A stretch of DNA of 64,000 bases from an uncultured Alistipes sp. (GTDB lineage Bacteria; Bacteroidota; Bacteroidia; Bacteroidales; Rikenellaceae): positions 17,252-81,251 of the forward strand of contig CALLRW010000020.1 of the NCBI GenBank assembly GCA_938014215.1, read 5' to 3'. Every line of letters starts with the position of its first letter. Position 1 is the stretch's first letter. The translations under genes were made by a program, and so were the position numbers. Of this stretch, positions 17,882 to 27,447 are shown in pieces. The notes beneath the pieces were generated by a model. That model did not search any database and was not told the DNA's origin. It saw only the letters and a program-made list of their open reading frames with translations.

Positions 17882-18472
17882 ATGGAGAAGGAAGCGTTGC
17901 ACCAGATCGTTACACCCACCGAATTCGGACGGATTTACGCCGAATACCATCCCCGTTTCATGGCGGTGGCCTGCCGTTACGTGCGCAGTGCGGAGGTTGC
18001 CGAAGATATCGTGGCCGACAGTTTCGCCTCCTTTTGGGAGATTCGCCACAACCTGCCTTCGGAACTCAACATCCCGGCCTATATCCTCACGTCGGTCAAG
18101 AACCGCTGTCTGAACCACCTGCAGGCCCAGCTCCGTCACCGGGCCGCCGAGCAGGAGCTCCATTCGACCGGCCGGCGGCTGCTGCAGGCCGATATCCGTT
18201 CGCTGACGGCGTGCGACCCTGACCGGATCTTCTCGCAGGAGATCCGGGTCCTGATGAACGGGGCGATCGCACGCATGGGCACCACGACGCGCAGCGTCTT
18301 TCTGCTGAGCCGCGACGAGGGGAAGACCTACAAGGAGATTGCCGCCCAGCTCGGCATCACGGTCAGCCACGTCAATTTCGAGATCCGCCGGGCCCTCGAC
18401 CTGCTGCGCCACGACCTGCGGGATTACCTGCCGGTGACGCTGATCGTCTGGCTCTTCACCCACCGGATCTGA
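17882..18472 (+). CDS. ECF RNA polymerase sigma factor (PUL B)
   Basis: A 196-aa ECF sigma factor. Region 2 spans about 15-85 (FGRIYAEYHPRFMAVACRYV, VAEDIVADSFASFWEIR). Region 4 spans about 125-180 (MGTTTRSVFLLSRDEGKTYK, EIAAQLGITVSHVNFEI). The C-terminus is a short hydrophobic tail (LPVTLIVWLFTHRI), common in Bacteroidetes PUL sigma factors. The start is ATG at MEKEALHQ; a GTG 33 bases upstream is possible. The FecR gene follows after about 390 bases that hold tandem repeats and a strong terminator, an atypical separation. It should control PUL B through the FecR at 18865. Confidence 0.92.
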   Translation: MEKEALHQIVTPTEFGRIYAEYHPRFMAVACRYVRSAEVAEDIVADSFASFWEIRHNLPSELNIPAYILTSVKNRCLNHLQAQLRHRAAEQELHSTGRRLLQADIRSLTACDPDRIFSQEIRVLMNGAIARMGTTTRSVFLLSRDEGKTYKEIAAQLGITVSHVNFEIRRALDLLRHDLRDYLPVTLIVWLFTHRI

Positions 18473-18485
18473 CCCCGCCCGCCCC

Positions 18486-18710
18486 GTCGGGAGCGGTTGT
18501 TTCCGGTGAAGTCGTCCCCGGAAGTCGCCGCTGTCTGCCGGGAGCGTTTACCTCCGGCAAGAACGTTCCCGCGAGTTGCCTCGCCCCGCCGGGAGCGGTT
18601 GCCTCTTCCGTGCCCGCATCCACGAATTACCTTGCCCCGCCGGGTGCGTTTGTCACCGGCAAGACCCTCCCCGGGAGGTGCCGCTTCTGCCGGGAGGATC
18701 CCCTCCCCGG
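18486..18710 (+). repeat. Degenerate 51-bp tandem repeats between sigma and anti-sigma genes
   Basis: About four imperfect units of roughly 51 bases, starting near 18486, 18538, 18589 and 18640, each open with CCGGGAGCGKTT or a close variant and contain a CCGGCAAGA-like segment; a fifth partial unit starts near 18690. The period is a multiple of three, which leaves a frame open upstream of the FecR start, but no FecR-like residues are encoded there. Confidence 0.65.
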
Positions 18711-18760
18711 ATGCAACGGAATTCCGGTCCGCATCCGCGAAAATTGCGTCCTCCCCCTTG

Positions 18761-18797
18761 AAAACCCGCTCCGGAGCGGGTTTCTGCATTTTTTCGA
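18761..18797 (+). terminator. Strong terminator between the sigma and FecR genes
   Basis: AAACCCGCTCC (18762-18772) and GGAGCGGGTTT (18773-18783) form a perfect palindrome, followed by CTGCATTTTTT. It would separate transcription of the sigma gene from the FecR gene 68 bases downstream, unless read-through occurs. Confidence 0.75.
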
Positions 18798-18864
18798 AAA
18801 AAATCGCCCTTCGTTACTACTTACCCTTGCCGCTTGTTTGTTATTACTATACAACGCAGACAAG

Positions 18865-19863
18865 ATGGACGACCTTACTCTTCGGAAATATTTGCGCAAC
18901 GAACTCCCGGAGGAGCAGCTTATCGAGGTGCTCGACTGGCTCGACGCCTCGCCCGAACACCGGCGGCAACTCGATCGGTTGGACTACCTCTCCAACCTCG
19001 GCCTGCTGCTCGGCGATCCGGCCCCGGCCTTCTCGACCCGCCGCCCGGCCCCGGCGGCCCGCCGCATGATCCCGGTTGCCGGGTCGGGACTCCGCACCGG
19101 CTGGCGTCGGACGCTGCGCTGGAGCCTCGGTACCGCTGCGGCGCTGCTGCTCTGCCTCGGGCTGAGCCGCCTGCTGGCCGAACGGGCCATCGACCGCCGC
19201 ACGCAGGACTTCATGGCCATCACCGCACCGAGCGGTCAGAGCATGTCGGTCCGCCTGAGCGACGGATCGCAGGTCTGGCTCAACGCCGGCTCGACGCTCG
19301 AGTACCCGACGATCTTTGCCGACCGCCGGCGCGAGGTGCGGATCTCGGGCGAGGCGATGTTCGAGGTTGAACACGATGCCGACCGGCCGTTCGTGGTCGA
19401 GACCTTTGCCTGCCGGGCCGAGGTGCTGGGGACGAAGTTCAACATCCTGGCCGATGCGCGGAGCGGCGACTTCTCGGCGGCGCTGCTCGAGGGACGGCTC
19501 AAGATTCAGCGGCTGCATTCCGACGAGAGTCTGATCCTCTCGCCCAACGAGGAGGTCAACCTGGTTGACGGCCACCTGCGGCTCGAACGGATTGCCGATC
19601 CGGACGATTTCCGCTGGGTCGACGGCCTGTTGAACCTCAACGGACTGACCTTCGACGAGGTGGTTTCGAAACTCGAACGTTACTACGGGCTGCGGATCGT
19701 TGTCGACCGTCCGGACCGCCTCTCGCGGCGCCATTACCACGGCAAACTCCGCGTCTCGAACGGCATCGACCATGCGCTGGAGCTGCTGCAGATGATGACC
19801 GCCGACTTCTCCTACACGCACGACAACGAAACCAATACCATTTACGTTAAAAGCCGAATCTGA
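18865..19863 (+). CDS. FecR-family anti-sigma factor (PUL B)
   Basis: A 332-aa FecR protein. The N-terminal sigma-binding part (MDDLTLRKYLRNELPEEQLI, residues 1-60) is followed by one membrane segment (about 90-107, GTAAALLLCLGLSRLLA). The periplasmic FecR core reads MSVRLSDGSQVWLNAGSTLE, REVRISGEAMFEVEHD and AEVLGTKFNI. The DUF4974 end is LTFDEVVSKLERYYGLRIVV. The start is the ATG at MDDLTL. Upstream sequence in frame encodes repeats and terminator DNA, so it is not coding. The STN-SusC begins 143 bases downstream. Confidence 0.93.
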   Translation: MDDLTLRKYLRNELPEEQLIEVLDWLDASPEHRRQLDRLDYLSNLGLLLGDPAPAFSTRRPAPAARRMIPVAGSGLRTGWRRTLRWSLGTAAALLLCLGLSRLLAERAIDRRTQDFMAITAPSGQSMSVRLSDGSQVWLNAGSTLEYPTIFADRRREVRISGEAMFEVEHDADRPFVVETFACRAEVLGTKFNILADARSGDFSAALLEGRLKIQRLHSDESLILSPNEEVNLVDGHLRLERIADPDDFRWVDGLLNLNGLTFDEVVSKLERYYGLRIVVDRPDRLSRRHYHGKLRVSNGIDHALELLQMMTADFSYTHDNETNTIYVKSRI

Positions 19864-19926
19864 CTGCCTATGCCTTGATCCCGACGACCGACCGCACAGC
19901 CGCCGTACGCTCCCCGAAACGACGGA

Positions 19927-19952
19927 TCCGCAGATGTGGCAGCATCTGCGGA
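19927..19952 (+). promoter_or_regulatory. Perfect hairpin in the susC leader of PUL B
   Basis: TCCGCAGATG (19927-19936) and CATCTGCGGA (19943-19952) form a perfect 10-bp stem with the 6-base loop TGGCAG. No T-run follows. It ends 54 bases before the susC start, mirroring the hairpin of PUL A. Candidate leader-RNA control element or operator. Confidence 0.55.
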
Positions 19953-20006
19953 CCCAGGGATAAACGGCCTCACGAATGCTAACCTATTTATCCTAACCAC
20001 AAATTT

Positions 20007-23000
20007 ATGAAAAAATTAAGTATTGGGCAACTCCCTTGCCTGATTACTCTAATTGTCTCCCTGCTTTTCTGTGTCCAGACGCTCTGGGGACAGACCCGCG
20101 AGGTGACTGTGACGCTTGATCTTCAGGAGGTTCCGCTGAAGAGCGTCATGAACGAAATCGAACGCCAGACGGGACTGCTCTTCCTCTACACCGATGATAT
20201 CGACACCGACCGCCGCGTCTCGCTGCGTGTCGACCGCCGCCCGCTGGACGAGGCCCTCGCGCAGCTCTTCCACCAGACGGAGATCACCTGGCGTGTCAAC
20301 CATCCGAACATCGTCCTCACGAAGCGTCCCGCCGCGGCTCGTCCGGCGAAGATCTCGGGTGTCGTGCGCGACGCCCAGGGCGAGGCGGTCATCGGCGCCA
20401 CGATCCTCGTGCGCGGCACGACCGTCGGCACGACCAGCGGCATCGACGGCTCCTTTGCCCTGACGATCCCCGCCTCGGTCGACCATCCCGAACTCGCCGT
20501 CAGTTTCATCGGCTACGAACCCCAAACGATCGCCGTCGGCAACCGTTCGACGTTCGAGATCGAACTCCGCTCCGAGGCTGTGGCCGTGGAGTCGGTCGTG
20601 GTGACGGCCCTCGGCATCAAGCGCTCGGAGAAGGCCCTTTCGTACAACGTCCAGCAGGTCAACGCCGAATCGATCACCTCGAACAAGGATGCCAACTTCA
20701 TCAACTCGCTCTCGGGCAAGGTTGCCGGTGTGACGATCAATGCCTCGTCGGCCGGTGTGGGCGGCGCCTCGAAGGTGGTCATGCGCGGTACGAAGTCCAT
20801 CTCGCAGTCGTCCAACGCGCTGTACGTCATCGACGGTGTGCCGATGTTCACCAAGGCGCAGGACGGCGGCACGGAGTTCTCCTCGCAGGGCACGACCGAC
20901 CCCATCGCCGACATCAACCCCGAGGATATCGAGTCGATCTCGGTGCTGACGGGAGCGGCCGCCGCGGCGCTTTACGGTTCGGATGCGGCCAACGGCGCCA
21001 TCGTCGTGACGACCAAGCGCGGTCAGGCCGGCCAGTTGTCGGTCACCGTCACGGCCGGGGTCGAGGTGATGTCGCCCTTCGTCCTGCCGCAGTTCCAGAA
21101 CCGCTACGGCACGGGCAACCTTTCGACACCGATCAACGTCAACAGCTACAGTTGGGGCCGGCGGCTCAACGCCGCGAACCGCATGGGCTACGACCCGCGC
21201 CGCGACTATTTCCGGACGGGGGTGGCCCACACCGAGAGCGTTTCGCTCTCGACCGGCACGGAGAAGAACCAGACCTATCTGTCGGCTGCGGCGGTCAACT
21301 CGGCGGGTATCGTGCCCAACAACAGCTACGACCGCTACAACTTCACGTTCCGCAACACGACGTCGTTTCTCAACGACCGCATGAAGCTCGACCTCGGGGC
21401 GAGCTACATCCTGCAGAAGGATCTGAACATGATCAACCAGGGTACGTACAACAACCCTCTGACGGGAGCCTACCTCTTTGCGCGCAGCGGTGACTGGAAC
21501 GATATCCGCATGTACGAACGCTACGATGCGGTGGACAAGATCTCGAAGCAGTACTGGCCGATGGGCGACGGCAGCATCACGATGCAGAACCCCTATTGGG
21601 CCAACTACCGCAACCTGCGCGGCAACCGCAAGGACCGCTACATGCTGAACGGGCAGTTGACATACGAGATTCTCGACTGGCTGTCGGTCTCGGGCCGTAT
21701 CCGCATCGACCATTCGCACAACACCTACACCGAGAAGATGTACGCCTCGTCGAACGTCCAGCTCACCGAGCAGTCGGCCAACGGCCTCTATGGCGTGACG
21801 AAGACGATGGACCGCCAGGTCTACGGCGATGCGCTCCTCAATATCAACCGGACGTTCGGCGACGACTGGTCGCTGCAGGCCAACGTGGGCGCCTCGTTTT
21901 CCGACATGAAGAACGAGGCGATGAAGATCCGCGGTCCGATTTCGGACGGTTCGTCGGGCGAGAAGCAGGGGCTGGCCAATGTCTTCAACCTGCAGAACCT
22001 GAGCAATTCGACCAAGACCACCCGCAAGGAGGAGGGGTGGCGCGAACAGACGCAGTCGATCTTCGCATCGGCCGAGCTGGGCTACAAGGGAACCTATTAT
22101 CTGACGCTGACGGGCCGCAACGACTGGCCCTCGCAGCTGGCCGGTCCCCATTCGAATGCCCAATCGTTCTTCTACCCGTCGGTCGGACTTTCGGTGGTCC
22201 TCTCGCAGCTCATTCCGAACATGCCCGAGAACCTGTCGTACGTCAAGCTGCGCGGATCGTACGCCTCGGTAGGTGTCGCCTTCGAACGCTACATCGCCAA
22301 TCCGCTCTATTCGTGGAACGAGAGCGGCCTGGCGTGGAACACCCAGACGCAGTATCCGGCCTTCCACCTCAAACCCGAACGGACGAAATCCTTCGAGGTG
22401 GGTCTGACGATGCGCTTCCTGCGCCACTTCAACCTCGACCTGACCTACTACGACTCCTACACCTCGAACCAGACCTTCGATCCGCAGCTGTCGGGAGGTA
22501 CGGGCTTCTCGTCGATCGTCATCCAGTCGGGAAACGTCCGCAACCGCGGTGTCGAACTCGCTTTGAACTATCACAATACGTGGCGTGACTTCACCTGGGA
22601 CTCGAACTTCACCTTCTCGACGAACCGCAACCGCATCCTCTCGCTGGCCAACAACGTCGTCAACTACGCCACGGGCGAGCGCTTCTCGATCGAGCGGCTC
22701 AACATGGGCGGTCTGGGCGATGCGCAGTTCCTGCTCCAGGAGGGCGGTACGCTCGGCGACCTCTACTCGCGCCGCGACCTGCGCTACGATGAGAACCATG
22801 CCATCTATGTCGACGAAAACGGCGCCGTCTCGACGGAAACGATTCAGGACGTCAACAAGTACATCAAGCTCGGGTCGGTGCTGCCCGACGCCAACCTCTC
22901 GTGGCGAAACGACTTCCGCTGGCGGAACCTCACGTTCGGCTGCATGGTGACGGCCCGTCTGGGCGGTATCGTCTACTCGCGCACGCAGGCCATGCTCGAC

Positions 23001-23378
23001 CAGTACGGCGTCTCGGAGGCTACGGCGGCGGCGCGTGATGCCGGCGGCGTGTGGATCAACGGCGGCGACGTGGTCGACCCCTATGTCTGGTATTCGGCCA
23101 TCGCCGGCGGTAACTCCATCCCGCAGTTCTACACCTATTCGGCCACCAACGTACGCCTGCAGGAGGCCTCGATCGGCTACACGATCCCGAAGAAGCGGCT
23201 GCGCGGCGTCTGCGAGATCACCCTCTCGCTCGTCGGCCGAAACCTCTGGATGATCTACAACCGCGCCCCGTTCGACCCCGAATCGATCGCTTCGACGGGA
23301 AACTACTACCAGGGAATCGACTACTTCATGATGCCCTCGCTGCGCAGTATCGGATTCAACCTCCGTCTCAAATTCTAA
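20007..23378 (+). CDS. SusC/RagA TonB-dependent receptor with STN domain (PUL B)
   Basis: A 1123-aa outer-membrane transporter. Signal peptide about 1-29 (ITLIVSLLFCVQTLWGQ). STN domain about 33-100 (VTLDLQEVPLKSVMNEIERQ). Carboxypeptidase-regulatory-like domain about 112-200 (ISGVVRDAQGEAVIGATILV). Plug starts near ESVVVTALGIKRSEKALSYN, with VMRGTKSISQSSNALYVIDG. The barrel ends FNLRLKF. It is a clear paralogue of the PUL A SusC (same ALGIKR and SLSGKVAGV segments), but the plug and loops differ, so the ligand may differ. It is 13 bases from its susD. Confidence 0.96.
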   Translation: MKKLSIGQLPCLITLIVSLLFCVQTLWGQTREVTVTLDLQEVPLKSVMNEIERQTGLLFLYTDDIDTDRRVSLRVDRRPLDEALAQLFHQTEITWRVNHPNIVLTKRPAAARPAKISGVVRDAQGEAVIGATILVRGTTVGTTSGIDGSFALTIPASVDHPELAVSFIGYEPQTIAVGNRSTFEIELRSEAVAVESVVVTALGIKRSEKALSYNVQQVNAESITSNKDANFINSLSGKVAGVTINASSAGVGGASKVVMRGTKSISQSSNALYVIDGVPMFTKAQDGGTEFSSQGTTDPIADINPEDIESISVLTGAAAAALYGSDAANGAIVVTTKRGQAGQLSVTVTAGVEVMSPFVLPQFQNRYGTGNLSTPINVNSYSWGRRLNAANRMGYDPRRDYFRTGVAHTESVSLSTGTEKNQTYLSAAAVNSAGIVPNNSYDRYNFTFRNTTSFLNDRMKLDLGASYILQKDLNMINQGTYNNPLTGAYLFARSGDWNDIRMYERYDAVDKISKQYWPMGDGSITMQNPYWANYRNLRGNRKDRYMLNGQLTYEILDWLSVSGRIRIDHSHNTYTEKMYASSNVQLTEQSANGLYGVTKTMDRQVYGDALLNINRTFGDDWSLQANVGASFSDMKNEAMKIRGPISDGSSGEKQGLANVFNLQNLSNSTKTTRKEEGWREQTQSIFASAELGYKGTYYLTLTGRNDWPSQLAGPHSNAQSFFYPSVGLSVVLSQLIPNMPENLSYVKLRGSYASVGVAFERYIANPLYSWNESGLAWNTQTQYPAFHLKPERTKSFEVGLTMRFLRHFNLDLTYYDSYTSNQTFDPQLSGGTGFSSIVIQSGNVRNRGVELALNYHNTWRDFTWDSNFTFSTNRNRILSLANNVVNYATGERFSIERLNMGGLGDAQFLLQEGGTLGDLYSRRDLRYDENHAIYVDENGAVSTETIQDVNKYIKLGSVLPDANLSWRNDFRWRNLTFGCMVTARLGGIVYSRTQAMLDQYGVSEATAAARDAGGVWINGGDVVDPYVWYSAIAGGNSIPQFYTYSATNVRLQEASIGYTIPKKRLRGVCEITLSLVGRNLWMIYNRAPFDPESIASTGNYYQGIDYFMMPSLRSIGFNLRLKF

Positions 23379-23391
23379 AAATCGTCGCACG

Positions 23392-25035
23392 ATGAAATAC
23401 AACCTGTTCAAGACGCTGTGCGCCCTGACGGCCGGGTGCTGCCTGGGGGCCTGCACGCAAAACTACCTCGATATCAACAGCAACCCCTACGAGGTGACCC
23501 GCAAGCAGATGGAGGCCCACGACTACGCCATCGCCTCGGGACTGGCGGCCATGTTCGGCGCGGTGATCTCGACCGACGTCAACACGGCGCAGTTCACCGA
23601 CTGCCTGCTGGGCGGCACCCAGGGCGGCTATTACGCCGATGCCAACAACGGATGGACCGCGACCATCTCCAAATACAACCCCACGGACAACTGGACCAAC
23701 GTCTTCCTCTACAGCGACAAGGTCCTCCCGCAGCTCTACGGCAACATGTCCAACGTCGAGGGTATCTCGGACGATCCGCTCGTGCGGGCCATCCTGAAGA
23801 TCGTCAAGGTCTGCCTGCTGGACCGCGTCACCGACACCTACGGCCCGATTCCCTACTCCGAAATCGGCAGCACGGGAAAGATCCAGGTCGCCTACGACGA
23901 CCAGCCGGAGGTCTACCGCCAGATGTTCGACGAGCTGGACGAGGCAATCGCCCTGCTCGATGCGAATCCCGACCGCAGTATCTCCCCGACGACCGACCTG
24001 CTCTTCGACGGAACGGCCCGCCGGTGGTGCCGTCTGGCCAACTCGATGAAGCTGCGGCTGGCCGTGCGCGTCGTCTACACCGATTTCCGCAGCTCGAAGG
24101 GGCTCTCGCCGCAGCAGCTCGCCGAGCAGGCCGTGGCCCACACCGTCGGCGTCATGCAGTCGAACGACGACAATGCGGCTCTCTCGCCGCTGGCCTTCGG
24201 CAAGGACGGGAACCCGCTCTACACGGCCTGCATGTACAATACGCCGGCCGGTTCGCTCACCGGCGGTGATTCGCACGCCGCGGCCGACATCGTCTGCTAC
24301 ATGAACGGCTACCGCGACCCCCGGCGCGAGAAGTACTTCACGCAGGCCCGCTTCCCGGGCGACCATGCGCCGGAGTATGTCGGTATGCGCCGCGGGGCGG
24401 CCATCCCGGCTCTGAGCACCGTCGGGCTGCTCTATTCGGGCATCAACTTCGTCGAGGGGATGGCCACGCCGCTGCAGTGGATGAACGCCGCCGAGGTGAC
24501 CTTCCTGCGGGCCGAGGCGGCCGCGGTCTTCGGCTGGAAGATGAACGGTGAGGCCCGCGACCTCTACGAGCGGGGCGTACGCCTCTCGTTCGAACAGTGG
24601 GGTGTCGGCGGCGTCGAGGAGTATCTGGCCGGACGGACGCTGCCCGAGACCTATGTTGACCCCAACGGCGGCATCGCCTCCTGGAGCGAGCAGCTTTCGA
24701 CGCTCCCCGTGGCGTGGAACGACGCGGCCTCGAAGGAGGAGATGCAGGAGCGGATCCTCATCCAGAAGTGGATCGCCAACTTCCACCTCGGCAACGAGGC
24801 ATGGGCCGACATCCGCCGCACGGGCTTCCCGCGTCTGATTCCGGCCGTGGAGAGCGTCGTGGGCAACAACTCGCAGGGGATCCGCAACCTCCGGCTCGGC
24901 GCCCGGCGCATGCCCTATCCGGCCGACGAGGCGACCAACAACCCCGAAAACTACGCCGCGGCCGTGGCCCGGCTCGGCGGCCCCGACAACATGGCCACCC
25001 GCATGTGGTGGGACTGCAATCCCGCCGTCAAATAG
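23392..25035 (+). CDS. SusD/RagB-family nutrient-binding lipoprotein (PUL B)
   Basis: A 547-aa surface lipoprotein, partner of the SusC above. Lipobox Cys21 (CCLGAC) is followed by TQNYLDINSNPYEVTRKQME, typical of SusD-like 2 proteins. Other family marks are VCLLDRVTDTYGPIPYSEIG, RRWCRLANSMKLRLAVRVVY, YMNGYRDPRREKYF, AEVTFLRAEAAAVFG and EAWADIRRTGFPRL. Length is normal. Downstream is the degenerate GH18 lipoprotein after 36 bases. Confidence 0.95.
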   Translation: MKYNLFKTLCALTAGCCLGACTQNYLDINSNPYEVTRKQMEAHDYAIASGLAAMFGAVISTDVNTAQFTDCLLGGTQGGYYADANNGWTATISKYNPTDNWTNVFLYSDKVLPQLYGNMSNVEGISDDPLVRAILKIVKVCLLDRVTDTYGPIPYSEIGSTGKIQVAYDDQPEVYRQMFDELDEAIALLDANPDRSISPTTDLLFDGTARRWCRLANSMKLRLAVRVVYTDFRSSKGLSPQQLAEQAVAHTVGVMQSNDDNAALSPLAFGKDGNPLYTACMYNTPAGSLTGGDSHAAADIVCYMNGYRDPRREKYFTQARFPGDHAPEYVGMRRGAAIPALSTVGLLYSGINFVEGMATPLQWMNAAEVTFLRAEAAAVFGWKMNGEARDLYERGVRLSFEQWGVGGVEEYLAGRTLPETYVDPNGGIASWSEQLSTLPVAWNDAASKEEMQERILIQKWIANFHLGNEAWADIRRTGFPRLIPAVESVVGNNSQGIRNLRLGARRMPYPADEATNNPENYAAAVARLGGPDNMATRMWWDCNPAVK

Positions 25036-25071
25036 CCTTTTACGACTCTCAAACCTTCGAAACGACAACGC

Positions 25072-26082
25072 ATGAAACCGATATTCATTCCGGTCGTGGC
25101 TGCCGTGGCCCTGCTGGCCTCGTGCAGCGACTGGACCGATCCCCGAAACCAGGACTTCCTGCCCCGCATCGCGCAGGAGGATCCCGCCACGCTGGCGGCC
25201 ATCCGCGCCTTCAAGGCCTCGGATCACCCCCTGACGATGCTCCACATCGACGGCCCGAAGGAGGCCCCCAACCGCCGGAACCAGCATCCGATGGCGATGC
25301 CCGACAGCGTCGATCTGCTGCTGGTCAACGGCGTCGCCGATCTCCACCCGGCATTCCTGCGCGAGGTAGCCGAGGTCCGCGCGGCGAAGGGCACCCGCAC
25401 GCTCGGGATGGTCGACTACACGACGATCCGCCGCCGCTGGGAGGAGCTCCGCGACGAGGCCGTGGCCGCCGACCGCGGGGCGGAGTTCACCGAGGAGCAC
25501 TTCGCCGCCTACTGCCGTACGGAGACTGAACGGCTGCTGGAGGCCTGTGAAACGGCGGCACTGGACGGTGTCGTGGCCTCCTACCTGGGCGGTTACGACG
25601 CCGCGCCGGCCGCACCCTTCGTCCGGGCCGTCGATGCCTGGGCGCAGGCCCATCCCGAGCGGATGCTCCTCTTCCGCGGCTATCCGGCCTACGTCGCCCG
25701 CATCGAGGGGCAGCAACTCGTCAGCAAAAGCCGCTACATCCTCATCCTCACCGAGGAGGCCCGCTCGTCGGTGGCCATCTCGCGGCTGGTCCGCGAACAG
25801 CTCGTCGAGGGGGTGCCCGCGGATAGGATCATCCTCGAGGCGGCGGTGCCGGCACTGGCCGACGGCGGCGAGGATGCCCAGGTCGGCGCTACGCTGCAGG
25901 AGGCCGCCCGCTGGGTGACCGACCCCTCGACCGTTGCGACGGTCCGCTGCGAAAAGCGCGGTCTGGCCGTAGCGAACGCCTCCGAGGACTACTTCAACAA
26001 ACCCACCTACCGGCGGATCCGCGAGGCCGTGGCCATCCTGAATGCCGCCCCGGCCGATCCCGCCGCCAACCCCGTAAACTGA
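25072..26082 (+). CDS. GH18-like surface lipoprotein, catalytic residues lost (probable glycan-binding protein)
   Basis: A 336-aa lipoprotein (Cys18, ALLASC) with the layout of GH18 proteins found directly after SusD. The motif position reads DGVVASYL: D165 is kept, but the other three motif positions are V168, S170 and L172, so the general acid Glu is missing. Strand patterns before and after (SVDLLLVNGVADLHPAFLRE, KGTRTLGMVDYTTI, KSRYILILTEEARSSVAISR) still fit the barrel. It probably binds N-glycan-type ligands rather than cutting them. Neighbours: 8 bases to the DUF1735/LamG gene. Confidence 0.75.
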   Translation: MKPIFIPVVAAVALLASCSDWTDPRNQDFLPRIAQEDPATLAAIRAFKASDHPLTMLHIDGPKEAPNRRNQHPMAMPDSVDLLLVNGVADLHPAFLREVAEVRAAKGTRTLGMVDYTTIRRRWEELRDEAVAADRGAEFTEEHFAAYCRTETERLLEACETAALDGVVASYLGGYDAAPAAPFVRAVDAWAQAHPERMLLFRGYPAYVARIEGQQLVSKSRYILILTEEARSSVAISRLVREQLVEGVPADRIILEAAVPALADGGEDAQVGATLQEAARWVTDPSTVATVRCEKRGLAVANASEDYFNKPTYRRIREAVAILNAAPADPAANPVN

Positions 26083-26090
26083 TTCCAACC

Positions 26091-27389
26091 ATGAAACTCC
26101 GTTTTGCATCCGCCGCCGGCCTGCTCCTGATCGTCCTGACCGCCTGTCAGAAAAACGACGAGAGCCGCTACCATTTCGACAACAAGGTCTTCGTCGCGGC
26201 CGATTCGTTCACCGATCCGATCTTTGTCAAACGCGACAACCTCGACGTCACCCGCAGCGAAGAGCGCCGCGTCACCGTCGCCATGGCACAGCCCCGTTCG
26301 CACGACGTCGAGGTCACCTTTGCCCCGGCACCCGAACTGCTCGACCGCTACCGCGCCTTCTACGAGGATCCGACCGCCGAGCTGCTCCCGGCCGACGGCG
26401 GATACTACGACTTCCAGCAGCTGAAGACCTCCATCCCGGCCGGTTCGGTCGAGAGCGCCCCGCTGCGCATCGCCTTCGCCAATCTCGACCGCCTGCCCCT
26501 CGACGGCCATCACCGCTACGTGCTGCCCGTAACGATCACCTCGGCCGGCGGCGTCGAGCTCCTCGAGAGCGCCCGCACGGTCTACTACCTCTTCGAAAAG
26601 GCGGCGCTCGTCAACGTCGTCGCCGATCTGCAGAACAACTGCGCATGGCCCGAATGGACGGCCGAAACCGAGGCCGTCAAGGAGATGCAGCAATTCTCGT
26701 GGGAGGCGCTCGTCTATGCCAACGCCTTCGACCGCAAGATCTCGACGATCATGGGCGTCGAGGACCTCTTCCTGGTGCGCCTGGGCGACAACGGCCCCGC
26801 CAATCAGCTGCAGGTGGCCTTTGCCGGAAAGGTCTCCGAGGAGGTTACGGCCCCCTCGCGCGGACGCATCCCCGCGGAGCCCGACAGCCGTTTCGATCTG
26901 AAGCCCTTCCGCTGGTACCACATCGCCGTGACGTTCGACCGCGGGAAGGTCTGCGTCTACATCGACGGCCGCCTCGTCGCCGATGCCCGGGCCGAGATCT
27001 CCGCCAACGACGGCCGCCAGATCCTGATTGACCGCGTCAACTTCGCCATCCCCCATTCGGACGAGACCGACGGAAAGCCCCGCTGCTTCTGGATCGGCCA
27101 CTCCTACCGCCTGCGGACCGACGGCGAACTCTTCTACGAACGCCGTTTCAACGGCCGCATGAGCGAGGTCCGCATCTGGAACCGCGCCCTCTCGGCCGAG
27201 GAGATCGCCGCGCCCGACCACTTCTACAAGATCGATCCCCGTTCGCAGGGGCTCGTCGCCTACTGGAAGCTCGACGACAACACCCGCGGCCGCTCCCTGC
27301 ACGACTACGGCCCCAACGGATTCGACCTGAAGTGCGAACGCGACATCGACTGGCAGCAGGTCGCACTCCCCGAGGTGAAGGAACCCTGA
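26091..27389 (+). CDS. DUF1735/LamG-domain surface glycan-binding lipoprotein (PUL B)
   Basis: A 432-aa lipoprotein with Cys19 (LIVLTAC). The N-terminal half (about 25-165) is a DUF1735-like beta domain (VEVTFAPAPELLDRYRAFYE, LPVTITSAGGVELLE). The C-terminal half (about 185-420) is a concanavalin A/LamG-like domain: FRWYHIAVTFDRGKVCVYID, FWIGHSYRLRTDGELF, MSEVRIWNRALSAEEI and GLVAYWKLDDN. It is related to the PUL A protein at 10901-12070, and its LamG end is also close to that of the protein at 29567-31522, suggesting duplication within the locus. Confidence 0.87.
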   Translation: MKLRFASAAGLLLIVLTACQKNDESRYHFDNKVFVAADSFTDPIFVKRDNLDVTRSEERRVTVAMAQPRSHDVEVTFAPAPELLDRYRAFYEDPTAELLPADGGYYDFQQLKTSIPAGSVESAPLRIAFANLDRLPLDGHHRYVLPVTITSAGGVELLESARTVYYLFEKAALVNVVADLQNNCAWPEWTAETEAVKEMQQFSWEALVYANAFDRKISTIMGVEDLFLVRLGDNGPANQLQVAFAGKVSEEVTAPSRGRIPAEPDSRFDLKPFRWYHIAVTFDRGKVCVYIDGRLVADARAEISANDGRQILIDRVNFAIPHSDETDGKPRCFWIGHSYRLRTDGELFYERRFNGRMSEVRIWNRALSAEEIAAPDHFYKIDPRSQGLVAYWKLDDNTRGRSLHDYGPNGFDLKCERDIDWQQVALPEVKEP

Positions 27390-27447
27390 CCCGAAACTAT
27401 CAGGCAACACAATACGATTCACTAACCTTTAATCAACCAATCGACAG

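Noticed and set aside
18486..18710. CRISPR-like spacing of the 51-bp repeats
   Set aside because: Units are degenerate over their whole length with no constant repeat and unique spacer, and no cas genes are near.
18610..18864. N-terminal extension of the PUL B FecR protein
   Set aside because: It would be translated from the 51-bp repeats and the terminator; FecR proteins start close to MDDLTL-like sequence.
20049..23456. Open frame of over 1100 codons opposite susC of PUL B
   Set aside because: Same composition artefact as for PUL A; no signal peptide, motif or promoter.
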